From contig CAJNDS010002145.1 in assembly GCA_905221605.1 (NCBI GenBank), positions 252,501-316,500 on the forward strand: a DNA stretch of 64,000 bases, written 5' to 3'. Under the pieces are notes generated by a model. That model made no database searches, was not told the origin of the DNA, and was given only the letters and a program-made list of their open reading frames with translations. Origin of the DNA: Symbiodinium natans. Its lineage: Eukaryota > Sar > Dinophyceae > Suessiales > Symbiodiniaceae. Of the stretch, positions 24,001 through 34,139 are shown piece after piece (positions within the stretch are counted from its first letter, which is position 1; each line of letters starts with the position of its first letter). Position numbers and translations under genes: made by a program.

Positions 24001-27000
24001 CTTGCACCCCTACAGTCGATGCAATGCGGCAATGTTGTCTTCGGCCGATCTGAAGTCGAAATATTGTTGTTGCTGCTTGCATGCGGAGCCTGGATCATCA
24101 TGATAGTGACAACCACAACAATGCAACATGTCAACTAACTAACCAGAGAATGTTGCGAAACGAGAAAACCACGCCCACGCCCCAGCGTGAGTGCGATTTT
24201 CGTCCGACATTCGAGCAGGCTTCAATGTTGGCACCAGCAGTTACTGTAGCAGGGTGCACATAGTAGTGACAGTTGACACGTACTGGTAGCTACAAAGCCA
24301 AAACAACACAGACACCACTAATTTTACGGCTGTCGAAGCAATACATCAGGTGTCGTCATGCATCTTGTCGCAGTGCCACTAACAGGAACTTACACCGCAA
24401 CGATAGAAGAGCTGGCATGATCAAGGTCGGCACATCTTGTCACATTGGGCTCCAAGTAGACTTACAACCAGGGCGACTCTCCAGACATCACAGTCAGCTA
24501 AGAGAAAAACCCATCCGGCGGCTTTCGCTTGGATGGCAACCTTGAAGCATCCAGCAACCCAAAACATGGCTGTTGGTCGTGCTATGCTCAGAGGCGAACC
24601 TGATTCAGCAAGGCTTTTGCAGGTCCTTTTTCCTGACAAGTTTTTATGTTGCGTTCAGGAGTACTGCCAAGCTGATGCAAGGCTTTCCTTCTCGCCCAAC
24701 TCTTTTGCGTACCTGCGCTTCAGCATGCTGATCTGCACATCGTGCAATTGCATATGAAAGCTGATGAGGTACATGTGGCCCAAAAGCCCAAACGCCTCTG
24801 CAGTTCAACGACGCTTTCATGCCGAGGTCTACGATTGAACCCTCATGATCAAGCTCGAAGGATTTCAGAACTTGAAGAGGCAGCTTCCGTGCAGAAGGGC
24901 AAAGAATGCCAAACGAGCCGTTGAGGGTGCTTCGGAGTCAAATTCGGGAAAGAGATTCCGAATGTCAACCAACACAGTGCCTCTCAGTCCGGATTTCGCT
25001 GTACAAGCTGTTGCCGATCGCCCTGTTGATGCTACGTGGGTGTCTCGTTTTGTCTCGCTTTCTCGTAACATTTCGTAACGAAGACTTCCATCGAGCGCGG
25101 GCTTAAGGTTGTTTGTTCAAGCCAGGTCTGGTGTCAACGCAGAGCATTTGCAAGGCGGTTGACAGGATCTTGGCCAGCCTTGACGAACAACTTTACAATG
25201 CGGGACGAGCATGCCTGTTTCAATGGCAGTCAAGATCAAGGCGCCCCAAATTGATCGCAGTTTTACAGCTGCCATCTGCTTGATCTTGTGTTTCAGTACC
25301 AGTCATACAGCTCTAGTTCGCAATGGCATCCTCCTCGCTTACGAATTTGGGAGGCAAACCAGTCATGCCACTTCATCGGGCATGCAGGAATTGAAGTTGC
25401 CGAGACCCGACCGGATCCGACCGGGACTTTAGATCGTGACAGACCCAGAAACGATGAAGGCTCCTTCAAGCTTCTGGAGTTCTGGAGGTCTCTGTGCAGG
25501 CATCTATGACTCTGAGATATTCCTGAAGATCTTCCCGCGGGTTCCCTTGCATTGACTGCGCAGTAGTTCTGCTCTGTCTATGGGCTGGCTTAGACGCACA
25601 GAGCGATCGGGGGCTGGATGTCGGGTTGGGCAGTTTTAGGTCTGACAACGGGCAAAGCAAAACGCCAGCAAGCGCACCGGTCCAGAAAGGCCATGACCCG
25701 CTCCAGCTCCATGTCGCAGCTCCCTGGCGCATTCCCAGCATGGACAGTGCGGATCGCTCAACAGATCTCGACGGAGATCTGAACTCACGACGTTACTGCA
25801 ATGCACTCTGCAATGCAGAGTGCAGTCCTCGCAACCGTTGCTCGGTGCAGTCCTGGCATCGGATCAGCTTAGTTTTGAAACTTGTGATCTGCAAAGGCTT
25901 GAGCTCAGGACCATGGCGTCCGCAATAGCCGCCTGCTGCATCTCACCGAAAGAAAAAAGTCTACATAGCCAACCCGCTGATCAGCTGTATCTGCGGTACA
26001 CTTAGGAGTCATGCAATATCCTATGTGCCAAGTGTGCTCTCTTCTCGATAATAGTTTACAAAAACAGATTTGGAGACATGCCGGAGGTCCAATCTGAACA
26101 GGACGGTAGCCTTGGCCAAGTCCAAATGACTTCGCACCCCGCATGAAGCCAAGGCTGCATTAAGTTCCTCACAAATCTCACTGGAGCCCAGTGCACTGCG
26201 TGTCATGCCATGCTTGTCAAAACGCCAGGTTCTTCCAGGCGGTCTATCTTGCCAGTGTCTTCTCCCAAACGCTCGCTCAAGTCCTCACGAAGCTCTGCGG
26301 CTTCTTCTCCTGTCTTGGCCTCGGTGAACAGAAACATACGGAAACAACCGAAGCACCAACCAAAGCGGCATGGATGGCAAGGGCTGGTGACGCGTGTGTC
26401 GAGTCTGTCGGGGTTTCGGAAGCTTGTTTACCCTTGTCTCCCTTCATGTCGAGGCTGTCAGGATTTCAAGATGCTCGCATGCCGCTGGACCTCCATTGTC
26501 AGTGTATCACCTGTAAATTCGCATGGGACTTGGGGCTGTGGGCAGCATGTCAGCCGGGTCATGCTTTGAACAATGCTTTGTGTCTTCAGTAGAGCGGTAG
26601 TTTCGCTTTGGGGTGCGCCGCAGACAATGTGCCTTGTCAGCGACGCAACCGCGCAAGCGGCGAGGTCTATAGACCCTTTCTGGCAGAAACAAGAAGATTC
26701 AATGAAGCTTCTGATGGCTGCTTGCCCGGGATGCTGTATCGCAGATCAATTGACCGCTGAGCTTGAAGACGTTCGTGCTACGAGGCTTAGGGACAGGAGC
26801 ACCAGGCTTGCATCCCAAGGTGCTCCATGCTGCCTCTGTTTTGCAAGATTATGAGACGAAACATTCACCTATTGATCATCTACTTCATCTAGCTCGCTAG
26901 CCCGGAAAATGGCGCCTAATTGGCTCTACTAAGATTCACAGGGTATACTCACTGCAATGCCACCACCTCGAAGAGGAGCTTGTGATGGAAGGTGATCTTG

Positions 27001-27842
27001 CTGATGTGATCCCACAGGCATTCCTCGCCGTCCGGCGCTAGTCTGAAGTGGACACGATGATTTGGAACGGCGCAAAGTGCTGCTTCGAGCTCGGAATGTC
27101 TCGCAAAACAGTCCCTCGAGAGGTGTCGTGGATCTTGGACACGTTGCCGCACGCCAATCCTGAGCAGTGCAGTCTGACTATGCCTGACTTGTGACAGTCG
27201 CAGGGGACAAAGTAGCAAAACTAAGCACAGCAAAGGCTCTGTACACACGGGTACCCAAAGCAATCTGGGTCACGAAACCTAGCGCGTACCCACCAGATCC
27301 CAGCATGTAGACTGCTCCCATGGGTGCACTTGTGCCGGTCGATGAATCCTGCCTGTTTTGAAGCCAGACTATGTCCAGCGAGCGCTCTGCGCAAGCCAAA
27401 CCGTTGCAAAGATCTGCCAGAGTCTCGAAGTAAATGTGCAAGCGCGAGGCCTTGAGCAGAACATCTCGCAGAGAAGTAGCTACCAAGAACCACGGCAATA
27501 AGGCTCATGCCCAAAGATCGTGTGCAGCCGTGTCCTACAAAGTTTAGTAGGAGCATGTCTGATCCATGCTTGTGCTTGGCGGAGCCCCGTTGTCGAGGTC
27601 TGTCCTGCAGCTCGTAAGCCCTCTGTGCCAGCAGAACTTCCTGGAAAAGTCTCTCGCGCTTCTTGATTCCTGGAGACAGGCATCGTTCTCGTCTCTACAT
27701 ATTCTGTTTCCGTCGGAAGTTCCGTCTGAACTCCGTCGTCATGTGGCAAGGGATGCATGTAGGGGATGGTGCGTTTCTTCGCCAAAGCGAAGCGATATTT
27801 TAATAGCCTGCCGCCTGCACCTGCCCGGCCTCGCTTTCGCAT
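21062..27842 (-). CDS. Putative multi-exon gene locus C (one or more genes, unknown function)
   Basis: Minus-strand exon candidates run from about 27842 to 21062: 27545-27842, 27190-27490, 26953-27160, 26500-26680, 26226-26319, 26029-26180, 25500-25741, 24865-25071, 24640-24780, 24421-24600, 23709-24134, around 23440-23525, 22720-22830, 22146-22270, 21826-21960 and 21062-21300. At least one donor is a textbook GTGAGT (26952 leftwards) and another looks like GC, so donor types seem mixed. Hydrophobic segments occur at 25.6 kb and 24.1 kb. No domain was identified. Confidence 0.45.
21826..21960 (-). CDS. Exon candidate in locus C, 3' side
   Basis: The frame contains EDQGQPNRGRLPWRRRTFGL and a leucine-rich end. 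A GT donor (GTGAGG) follows CTTAAA. Function unknown. Confidence 0.3.
   Translation of the reverse strand, partial: RRLLVMLVPSHCMHRLCEDQGQPNRGRLPWRRRTFGLQLLLDLK
22146..22270 (-). CDS. Exon candidate in locus C
   Basis: The frame contains LGMLHKLLDVAAACRFCSKL and a leucine-rich continuation. It is short but clearly protein-like. Confidence 0.35.
23013..23276. repeat. Compound microsatellite changing unit from 6 to 8 bases
   Basis: From left to right the units are gtgc/tgcg words (23015-23050), a long run of GTGTGC hexamers (about 23050-23158), then GGGTGTGC octamers (about 23160-23196), GGGTGTGT octamers (to about 23240) and finally GT/GC dinucleotides. All six frames are open across it and none is a gene. 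Confidence 0.9.
23709..24134 (-). CDS. Exon candidate with hydrophobic start in locus C
   Basis: A 141-codon frame begins with the hydrophobic MTCCIVVVVTIMMIQA, which could be a membrane anchor or signal-like segment. It continues through VVAVLNGAEAAAEITAKVDR and MKKVQLVQQVQHALGEPEAL. The second half is a convincing helical domain. It may be a first exon or an internal one. Family unknown. Confidence 0.5.
   Translation of the reverse strand: MTCCIVVVVTIMMIQAPHASSNNNISTSDRPKTTLPHCIDCRGASKVRSADASAGTRVPGYCVVAVLNGAEAAAEITAKVDRCLSDEAPFTIRLLHAGLDMKKVQLVQQVQHALGEPEALEASTLDSCIAGGNLRAAPLQG
24640..24780 (-). CDS. Exon candidate in locus C
   Basis: The frame contains MQLHDVQISMLKRRYAKELG followed by EKESLASAWQYS and a stop or splice site. 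The charged, helical pattern supports the minus strand. Confidence 0.45.
24865..25071 (-). CDS. Exon candidate in locus C
   Basis: The frame contains AKSGLRGTVLVDIRNLFPEF and continues with a short hydrophobic stretch. It is protein-like on the minus strand. Ends are approximate. Confidence 0.4.
   Translation of the reverse strand: MLRESETKRDTHVASTGRSATACTAKSGLRGTVLVDIRNLFPEFDSEAPSTARLAFFALLHGSCLFKF
25500..25741 (-). CDS. Exon candidate with one hydrophobic segment
   Basis: The frame reads WSGSWPFWTGALAGVLLCPL, one possible membrane span, then a Ser/Pro/Arg-rich part and a polar helix with REDLQEYLRVIDAC. No family recognised. Confidence 0.45.
26029..26180 (-). CDS. Exon candidate in locus C
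   Basis: The frame contains EICEELNAALASCGVRSHLD and VLFRLDLRHVSKSVFVNYYR. The left side ends at CTTG followed by GCACATAG, compatible with a GC donor. Composition is convincingly protein-like. Confidence 0.5.
26226..26319 (-). CDS. Short acidic helical exon in locus C
   Basis: The frame reads AKTGEEAAELREDLSERLGE and continues KIDRLEEPG, a strongly charged, coiled-coil-like segment. It follows a pyrimidine-rich TTTCTGTTCACCGAG with G next, and ends near CCTG followed by GC. Confidence 0.5.
26953..27160 (-). CDS. Exon with canonical GTGAGT donor in locus C
   Basis: The frame contains FARHSELEAALCAVPNHRVH and CLWDHISKITFHHKLLFEVV. It stops being open exactly where GTGAGT follows GGCATTGCA, so the exon end at 26953 is well supported. 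No family recognised. Confidence 0.6.
27190..27490 (-). CDS. Exon candidate in locus C
   Basis: The frame reads SRLHIYFETLADLCNGLACA, then IVWLQNRQDSS, and then a hydrophobic part with GGYALGFVTQIALGTRVYRA. Sustained protein-like composition over 100 codons makes it one of the better exons in this locus. Function unknown. Confidence 0.55.
27545..27842 (-). CDS. Exon candidate in locus C, low-complexity polar
   Basis: A 99-codon open stretch reads with a basic start (GGRLLKYRFALAKKRTIPYM) followed by a Thr/Glu/Ser-rich linker-like region (GVQTELPTETEYVETRTMPV). It looks like a disordered region. No family recognised. A plus-strand gene begins about 400 bp to the right, so this may be close to a divergent start. 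Confidence 0.45.
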
Positions 27843-28256
27843 CCCAATTGCGAGGGCTTACTTGTTCTAGAGCCGTTTTTATAAATGGTTTGCAGGTGGT
27901 CCCGCCCTTTTTGGGTACCCGAAACTTAGGATGCTAGTTCTCTCCTGCACCCAGTTACTTATGAAAAGGCTTGGGACATGAGGCATGCCTCTTGAGGCAT
28001 TCGAAGACTGAAAGCTCTCACCGACTCTAACCTCATGATGGGCCCGGTATTACTCCTACTTTGTGGTGTCAGCTGCTCACCAGCCCCGGCCTGGATCAAA
28101 GTGCAGAGCGTTCGGAACCAGGGACTCCGCATCAGACTGCCATGCCCGACAAGGGTGCCTCGAGGGCACCTTGCCAGAGATTGATGCACCCCTGGCCCTG
28201 AACTGGCAAGCCATCGGCAAGTTGTAATGCAAAGACTTATGCAGATGCAAAGATAT

Positions 28257-29400
28257 GCAAAGGCTGCAGCTGCATCTCCAAAAGCTGTCTTGGCCCAGCC
28301 GGTGCCTATGCCAACGCTCACTTGCCAACTACGAGACTGAATTACTGGAGTCATTACAGTTGCCAACCTGGAGCCAATCGGTCCTTCAAGGTGGATTGTC
28401 GTATGCAAACTTCATGCAAACTTTCCAAAGGGCTTGGCATTTCTGGTATACACAAGACTCAAGATTTCATGCTCGCCGACTATTTGCAGCATCGGTATGC
28501 TGGAGCACTCAACCATCTCCTTCAGCTGCAAGTGGGCCGCTGGACTGATGGCGAGGAGGCCAGAAAGCTCCCGGACCTAAAGGTTACGTACATGTGTTGC
28601 TTTCAGGCTTTCAGGGCAGTCGTCTCCAACTCTGGCTACCGACATCTGAAGCCTGAAGCCCCAGCTCCATGCCAGCACGTGTCCTTCAAAATGTGTGGCT
28701 CCTGAGCAACCAGGCGCCCACCTGCACATTGGTTGTACTGGCTGCAGGCAGTGAATGTATTTGTCAAGTTCGAAGGACAAATCCACCCAAAGCGTATCGA
28801 GCTGCGCTAGGTCATAGGCTATGTACTAACCGTCATGTCCGATTTCGAAGAACCAGTACCGACATGGTTGTTGAATTTGCTGTGTTCACCATTCGCCGTA
28901 CTCCAGGACCCCAGCCGTGGAGGCACAAGCTCGGCCTTGAGCACGATTACAAGAAAGGGATGCGAGGCTTTGCCTTCGTGAGCCTTCGTGGCGACAAAAG
29001 CACCTGCCTTGCCAGCAGGCTTGCGAGTTCCTGCGGCTCCTCCTTGTGAAGTGTTTCCAGAACAGGCCTTGGGCCGTGTGCGCAGGTCGCACTCTTCGCA
29101 CTCTTTGCATGGATGCGCCTGTAGATCCTGCAGGGCTTCAGAGCGGCCTGCATATTGCAAGTATCGTCAACACTTTGAGCTGTCAAGAAAGCCTATGCTC
29201 GCATATGTTCGTGTGCACATCAGTGCTACTTTGCCTCTACCACAGCGTCCACCTTTCTGGGCAGGATCACCGTCTTTGGGATGGCCGAGCGCAGGCTGTT
29301 CACCAGCCTCTCCTTTGAAGGCCTTTCATTGACTGACCCCTCGAGAATCTAAAGCAGACCAGAAGCCAACACATTCGTCAGGCCTGATCTCAACCTTGAG
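28257..29400 (+). CDS. Putative plus-strand multi-exon gene locus D (unknown function)
   Basis: Plus-strand exon candidates occur at about 28320-28400 (LANYETELLESLQLPTWS), 28464-28582 (MLADYLQHRYAGALNHLLQL) and 28748-28803, with one more around 28860-28990. The 28582 boundary is AAG followed by GTTACG, a normal GT donor, and the 28748 acceptor is TGCAG followed by G. The gene points away from locus C, whose nearest exon begins near 27842, so this is a divergent pair. No domain recognised. Confidence 0.45.
28464..28582 (+). CDS. Exon of locus D
   Basis: Reads MLADYLQHRYAGALNHLLQL then GRWTDGEEARKLPDLK, ending exactly at a GT donor. The composition is far better than either reading of the opposite strand. 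Confidence 0.5.
28748..28803 (+). CDS. Short exon of locus D
   Basis: Reads AVNVFVKFEGQIHPKRIEL between GGCTGCAG (acceptor, next base G) and GCGCTAG (possible GC donor). An in-frame stop lies right after the proposed donor, so the splice is needed for the frame to continue. Confidence 0.5.
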
Positions 29401-30670
29401 TGTGCCTTGGATGCTCGGATTGATCGATGAACGGACTATTGTGGCGGGCTAAGCCTGCATCAAACTGCATCTGATGGATCTACCTGCGGAGAAGGTATCT
29501 GACGGGCAGCAGACGGTAGGAGGATCTGACCGGTGGATCCTATAACCTCTCAACTGCCTCCGGGGAATGTATGTGACGGGAGGACCCTAACCTCTGGGAA
29601 CTTTAATTTCTAACGAGGATGTCACAAGGATGTCTAACCAGCGACGATGGGCGAAGGTATCTGGCGGACAGAGGAAGACTGTCGGACCTGCACCTGATCA
29701 ACCTACTTCTGCAGGAGATCACAGGCGCCAACCTGTGCTACAAGTAATAAATGGGCGTCTCCGGAACAGTTATATGCAACTCCAAGGAACTGATTTGGGC
29801 ACTGACGGCCCGGAGCACATGCAGGAGGCTTGTTGATTCAGGCCGCTGGGCCTGAACCGCTCTGCAATCATGTCACGTTCAGGCATTGCATGCATTGCAC
29901 ACATTCACGCCTCTTCAGTAAAGAGGGCCCTCTCCAGAAGTCGCAGTACAGCACATGGAGACCTGAGAAGGCTTGTCTGGTAGCTACTTCAAGATTTTTG
30001 CAATCTCCTGAGAAAGCGGCGATGAAGATGGAATTCCGATGTCGCACAGCAGCTCTCGCTGCCCATCCTGTAGTCGTGGCCAGAAAATAATTCGTCATGG
30101 TGAAAAGCCTACAAGGCTTGCACTCAGGCTCTTGTTCCCACTCATGCGTGCTCCTTGAACGAGTTGACTTTCATCACCCTGATTCGGCCTTCATGTCAAC
30201 ATTATGCCAAGGAAAAAGTGCAAACGCCTGTGAACGTCAAGAGGACAGACCATATGCGTGATATTGGGCCATGGCCAGTCCGGACGCCGTACGCCGACAG
30301 CAAGCGCTGCAATGCAGCTGCCACCTGTCACATGAAACTGCCGATGAAGTCATCCCCCGCAGTCACGAGGTACCACAGAATGTCACAGGCCCATCCGCAC
30401 ACGAAGGCCAAGTGAAGAAGACGTCGACTTGGGGAGTGCCTGCCACTCACAAGCAGACAAGCAAATCAGAGACAACATCGTTCGCAAGCAGCCCTGCTGC
30501 CAGCATATCAGTATACATTACGTGTCAGTCTCGGGTCCACAGGCAAGAGAGTTCTGCTTCATGTGCGACGTGCCTGCAAGTTGGCAAGGATGACCTGCAT
30601 GTCCACATGTCCAGCAAGTGAGCGAATCATATGAATTCATCCGGCTCCTCTCTCTCCCCCCCTGCCCACC
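29400..30670. other. Mostly unassigned stretch
   Basis: At 29480-29660 the phrase aggtatctgacggg / gaaggtatctggcgg and ggaggatctgacc-like words repeat loosely. Plus-strand frames at 30155-30415 and 30271-30621 are open and partly protein-like (Ser/Thr/His-rich), and may be distal parts of locus D, but they are not convincing alone. Confidence 0.25.
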
Positions 30671-30675
30671 AAGGT

Positions 30676-30957
30676 TTAGGGTTTAGGTTTTACGGTTGAC
30701 CTCCACCCCCCACCCCACCCCCTACCCACACCGGTCAGCATGAGGTCACAACCGATTATGGCCAAGAATGGCTCTGTTGCACGTTCTTCTGTCAGCTGCT
30801 CCGAGAACAGCTTCAAAAGAAGCTGACCCTGCACAGCCCTAGTGTCGCCACCTCGCGTGGCACAACCCCACGCAACCACGGATCCTACCCTTAGAGGCTT
30901 GGATCTGCTGCACATTCTTCAGCTGACCCGGAACAATGCTGACTGTGCGGGCGCGAC

Positions 30958-31003
<46 letters not shown>

Positions 31004-31281
31004 CCCAAGTAACCACGGATATCCACGGATCCATCGCCCAGAATGGCAGCAAAAAGCATGCTGAGAGGCTTGGATGTGCTGCCGTTCTGAATCTGGCAAT
31101 TCGCGATTTCCGCGCATCCGTTCGGAACGACACCAGAGCAGTCCAGCAACCGCCCTTTCCCGACTCCAAGTGCGATCTGTGCCCTCTGTGTCAAAGTCAA
31201 AGCCGCCACAGTTTCGTGCAGGCCCACTTGCATGGTAGCTGTCTTGCCACTGAGCAGCGCAACTTCCACGGCAATGGACAT
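30676..31281 (-). pseudogene. Decayed ubiquitin-like/RCC1-repeat (HERC-like) protein fragment
   Basis: An ATG at 31281 opens MSIAVEVALLSGKTATMQVG, then a ubiquitin-like domain ending in QNGSTSKPLSMLFAAILGDG. The pattern FAAILGDGSVVTWG followed by QLKNVQQIQAS is, from memory, the signature of a large Symbiodinium family annotated as HERC-like proteins: a ubiquitin-like N-terminus plus RCC1 repeats. Here GDGSV, VVTWG, GQLKNVQQIQAS and GSVVAWGCATRGGDTRAVQG fall in different frames, so at least two frameshifts break it. A (CTG)13 run lies inside. The copy stops within the first repeats, so it is a truncated, inactive fragment. Confidence 0.75.
30961..31000. repeat. CAG trinucleotide run, about 13 copies
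   Basis: An uninterrupted (CAG)n lies within the RCC1-like pseudogene. On the minus strand it would encode poly-Leu, poly-Ala or poly-Cys depending on frame. Confidence 0.95.
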
Positions 31282-31478
31282 GATTCACTGTGGAACTCCC
31301 TAAAAGCACGTTTTTGTTTACGCACGGGCTCCCTCAAACCTAAACTCCCAACATCTCCCAACCCTTCAGAATTCAGGATTCCCGGTGTTGCGGCTGAGAT
31401 CGAGACTTGCACACCTTACACACTCAGCCAAAGCTCTAACTCCATGCGTTGGCAGGGTCCATGAAAAACAATTTTGGG

Positions 31479-31545
31479 GTTTAGGATTGCAGGGTTTAGG
31501 GTTTATGGTTTGGGTTTAGAGCTTAGGATTTGGAGTCTAGGTTTT
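31479..31545. repeat. Degenerate telomere-like repeats
   Basis: Variants of TTTAGGG occur in a row: gggtttaggattgcagggtttagggtttatggtttgggtttag. They are interstitial and worn. Confidence 0.7.
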
Positions 31546-31919
31546 CCAACAGGCCCGTCATGATAAGGGTGCCTTTTTGGGCTTCCGGATCAAAAAAACA
31601 CACAAGGATCAGGATCAAAAAATGAATAAAAAAAAGGATCAAAAAGAAAATAAACCTCGAACGTCCGAGTACTAAAACTCGAGTCTTGGTACGTTTTCGG
31701 AACCCGATCGAGGACCCTCTCACACGAAACGCGTGTCGAGGCGCTAAAACTCGAGTTTTGGAAAAGTTTTCCGGGCACGATTGACGACCCTCCCTCTCAC
31801 ACGAAACGAATCTCGAGGCGCGAAAACTCGAGTTTTTGTACGTTTTCGGAGCACGATCGACAACCCTCTCGAGGCGCTTAAACTCGAGTTTTGGTACATT
31901 GTTCCCGACGCGATCGACC

Positions 31920-32525
31920 AATATATTATGCATATCTATATTTATTTTTCATATTAAGGTTAATATTCATATTAATATTTTTATTCTTATTAATATTTAC
32001 ATAGCATATCATGTACTATATAATATAATACATTATATTATCATGGAATATATAACATAATATTTAAAAACATTTAAACGGCAATATAATATAATATATA
32101 AAAATAAATGAAATGTAAGATAAAATAATTATAATATAAGATATGATATAAAATACATTATAAAAAGCATAATCTAACATAATATCATCTAACATCATAT
32201 CATATCATATCATATCATATAATAGCATAGAATATAATAGTTTATGATATAAGATCATATAGTATAAACTATTTCATTTATATTACATAACATATAATAT
32301 ATAAGACTTAATATTTAATGTCTAAGATACACATATATATATATATATTATTTTTTCTTTAATATATATATATATATATGCATAGATACTATAATGCATA
32401 AATATAGATATATATATATAATACATGATATTCAATATCTAAGACTTCATTTTGAATTTCTAATACATAATAATGGTAATATATAATAAATAACAGATAA
32501 AATACAGTATATAATATATAATATA
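31920..32525. repeat. AT-rich tract
   Basis: About 600 bases almost free of G and C, rich in tatata, aatataat and catatcatat words, inside the inverted arms. No gene, tRNA or organellar signature is seen. Confidence 0.85.
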
Positions 32526-32648
32526 TTAGTGGTAGTAGTAGAAGTATTGGTAGTAGTAGTTGTAGTAGTAGTAGTAGTAGCAGTAGTAGTAGTAGTTGTT
32601 GTTGTTGTTGTAGTAGTAGATATAGTAGTAGTAGTAGTAGTAGTAGTA

Positions 32649-32690
<42 letters not shown>

Positions 32691-32871
32691 CTACGAGCAG
32701 CAGCAGTAGTAGGAGCAGCAGCAGTAGTCGTAGTCGTAGTCGCAGGAGAAGAAGAAGAAGTAGTAGTAGTAGTAGTCGTAGTCGTAGTAGTAGTCGTAGT
32801 CGTAGTCGTAGTAGTAGTAGTAGTAGTAGTAGTAGCAGCAGGAGTAGTAGCAGTAGTAGTAGTAGTAGTAG
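32526..32871. repeat. GTA/TAG trinucleotide tract with CGT, GCA and GAA variants
   Basis: Nearly 350 bases of trinucleotides (gtagtagta, cgtagtcgtag, gcagcagtag, gaagaagaag). Frames translate as poly-Val/Leu/Tyr on either strand and are artefacts. Confidence 0.95.
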
Positions 32872-32877
32872 ACCCCC

Positions 32878-33190
32878 AGTTGCAAACACAATGCTCGCAT
32901 CATGGGTCTCGAAAAGACGCGTATGCTATGAAGCAAGCTTGCGTGATTTAAAACAGCGGGGGTCTGAAGGGGTGCAGCCCCCCCCCCCCCCCCCCCACAC
33001 GCAAACACAATGCTCGCATCATTAATTTCGAACAGACGCTTATTTGGAGCAAGCTTGCGCGACTTAAAAAGCGAGGGGGTTGGGGGGGCGCAGCCCTCCC
33101 CCCCATTTGCAACACAATCCTCGCATCATGGCTTTCGATACACGCGTATGCGTTGAAGCAAGCTTGTGCGACTTCAAAAAGAAGCCAAGA
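32878..33190. repeat. Three tandem units of about 110-118 bp with C/G runs
   Basis: Units start near 32880, 32999 and 33107, each with the order ttgcaaacacaat, tcgcatcat, tcga, acgcgtatgc, gaagcaagcttg and cgacttaaaa. A G/C run of variable length separates the units. Copy three is cut short and runs into aagaagccaagaagcc repeats. Confidence 0.8.
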
Positions 33191-33559
33191 AGCCAAAAAG
33201 CTAAAAGCCGAGGAGAGCCAGGAAGCCAAGAAGCCAAGAAGCCGGGAAGCCAAGAAATCTACTCGGAAAACATGCCAGAACTCAGGGTTTTAGCGCCTCG
33301 AGACGCGTGTCGTGTGAGAGGGTCGTCAATCGTGCTCTGAAAACGTACAAAAACTCGAGTTTTGGCGCCTCGAGACACGTTTCGTGTGAGAGGGTCGTTG
33401 ATTTTGTTGATCCTTTTGTATTTCTTTTTGGTCCTTTTTTATTTTCTTTTTGATCCTTTTGTGTCTTTTTTGATCCCTATCCCGCCTTTTTCCTGCTACT
33501 TGGTTATGGTACGGAGACCAACAAACAGAGAAAGGGAAAAACGGTACTACTGGGATACC

Positions 33560-34010
33560 TTTGAGTTTCAGGGTTTAGGGCTTAGGGTTCAGGATTTAGG
33601 TAGTTCTCTAAATTCGGGTTTAAGGATGGTTTAAGGTCGATTTTGGTCCTTGGTGTAGTTTTTAGAAGCGTGCCGTGCTATTTTTGGGGACCTAGACAGG
33701 GACCCTAGTTTAGAGAACTACCGATCATCTGACAATGAAGGTTTAGACGGCTAGAGGTCCGGGAGTCCGGTTTAGGGTTTAGGGTTTCCCCTTCCCTTCC
33801 ACTGCTGATGCTGCTTGGAGGGTTAGGGTGTTGGATTCCTGGACTTTAGGGATCTTAGTGGTTAGGATTTTAGGGATTTGGCTGTTTTGGGGTTTAGGCT
33901 TAGGTGTAAGCTTTAGGGCTTCTGGCGTTTGAGGCGTAAGGCGTTGCTTTAAAAGGGCCTTTAGGGTTTTCAGGGTTGCGGATTTTTCAGCTTAAAGGTT
34001 TGGGGTGACT
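33560..34010. repeat. Degenerate telomere-like repeats
   Basis: The stretch is full of tttaggg variants (gggtttagggcttagggttcagg, ggtttagggtttagggttt, ggtttaggcttagg) over more than 400 bases. No gene is seen. Confidence 0.7.
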
Positions 34011-34139
34011 TCGAACAAATTGAAAGAAATCAGCTTGGCCTCGTCCATGAGAGTTGTCTGTTGGCCAAGGCGACCACCTCAACTCAGGAAAAGCCTTGAT
34101 TGACCAAAAGCCACGTGAATGTAGAGGGGTTAAACAAGT

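Larger units (their letters stand above)
31545..33500. mobile_element. Composite repeat bounded by inverted minisatellite arms (possible mobile element)
   Basis: The left arm (about 31590-31925) is built from units with cactcgagtttt-like words: aaaactcgagttttgg, cctctcacacgaaacg and tctcgaggcgc. The right arm (about 33285-33480) carries their reverse complements: gcgcctcgagac, cgtttcgtgtgagaggg and aaaactcgagttttgg. The outer edges also match inverted: ggatcaaaaaga and caaaaaatgaat on the left against ctttttgatcc on the right. Between the arms are AT-rich DNA, a trinucleotide tract and three 110-bp units. No transposase is visible. It could be a non-autonomous element or an inverted duplication. 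Confidence 0.5.

Noticed and set aside
31920-32525. Inserted organellar DNA.
   Set aside because: AT-richness alone is not enough. There is no tRNA, rRNA or coxI/cob-like frame, and the stretch is enclosed by nuclear-type repeats.
32389-32889. A 166-codon leucine-rich minus-strand frame, and a valine-rich frame on the plus strand.
   Set aside because: Both are translations of the GTA/TAG trinucleotide tract and the AT-rich DNA beside it, with no start context or varied composition.
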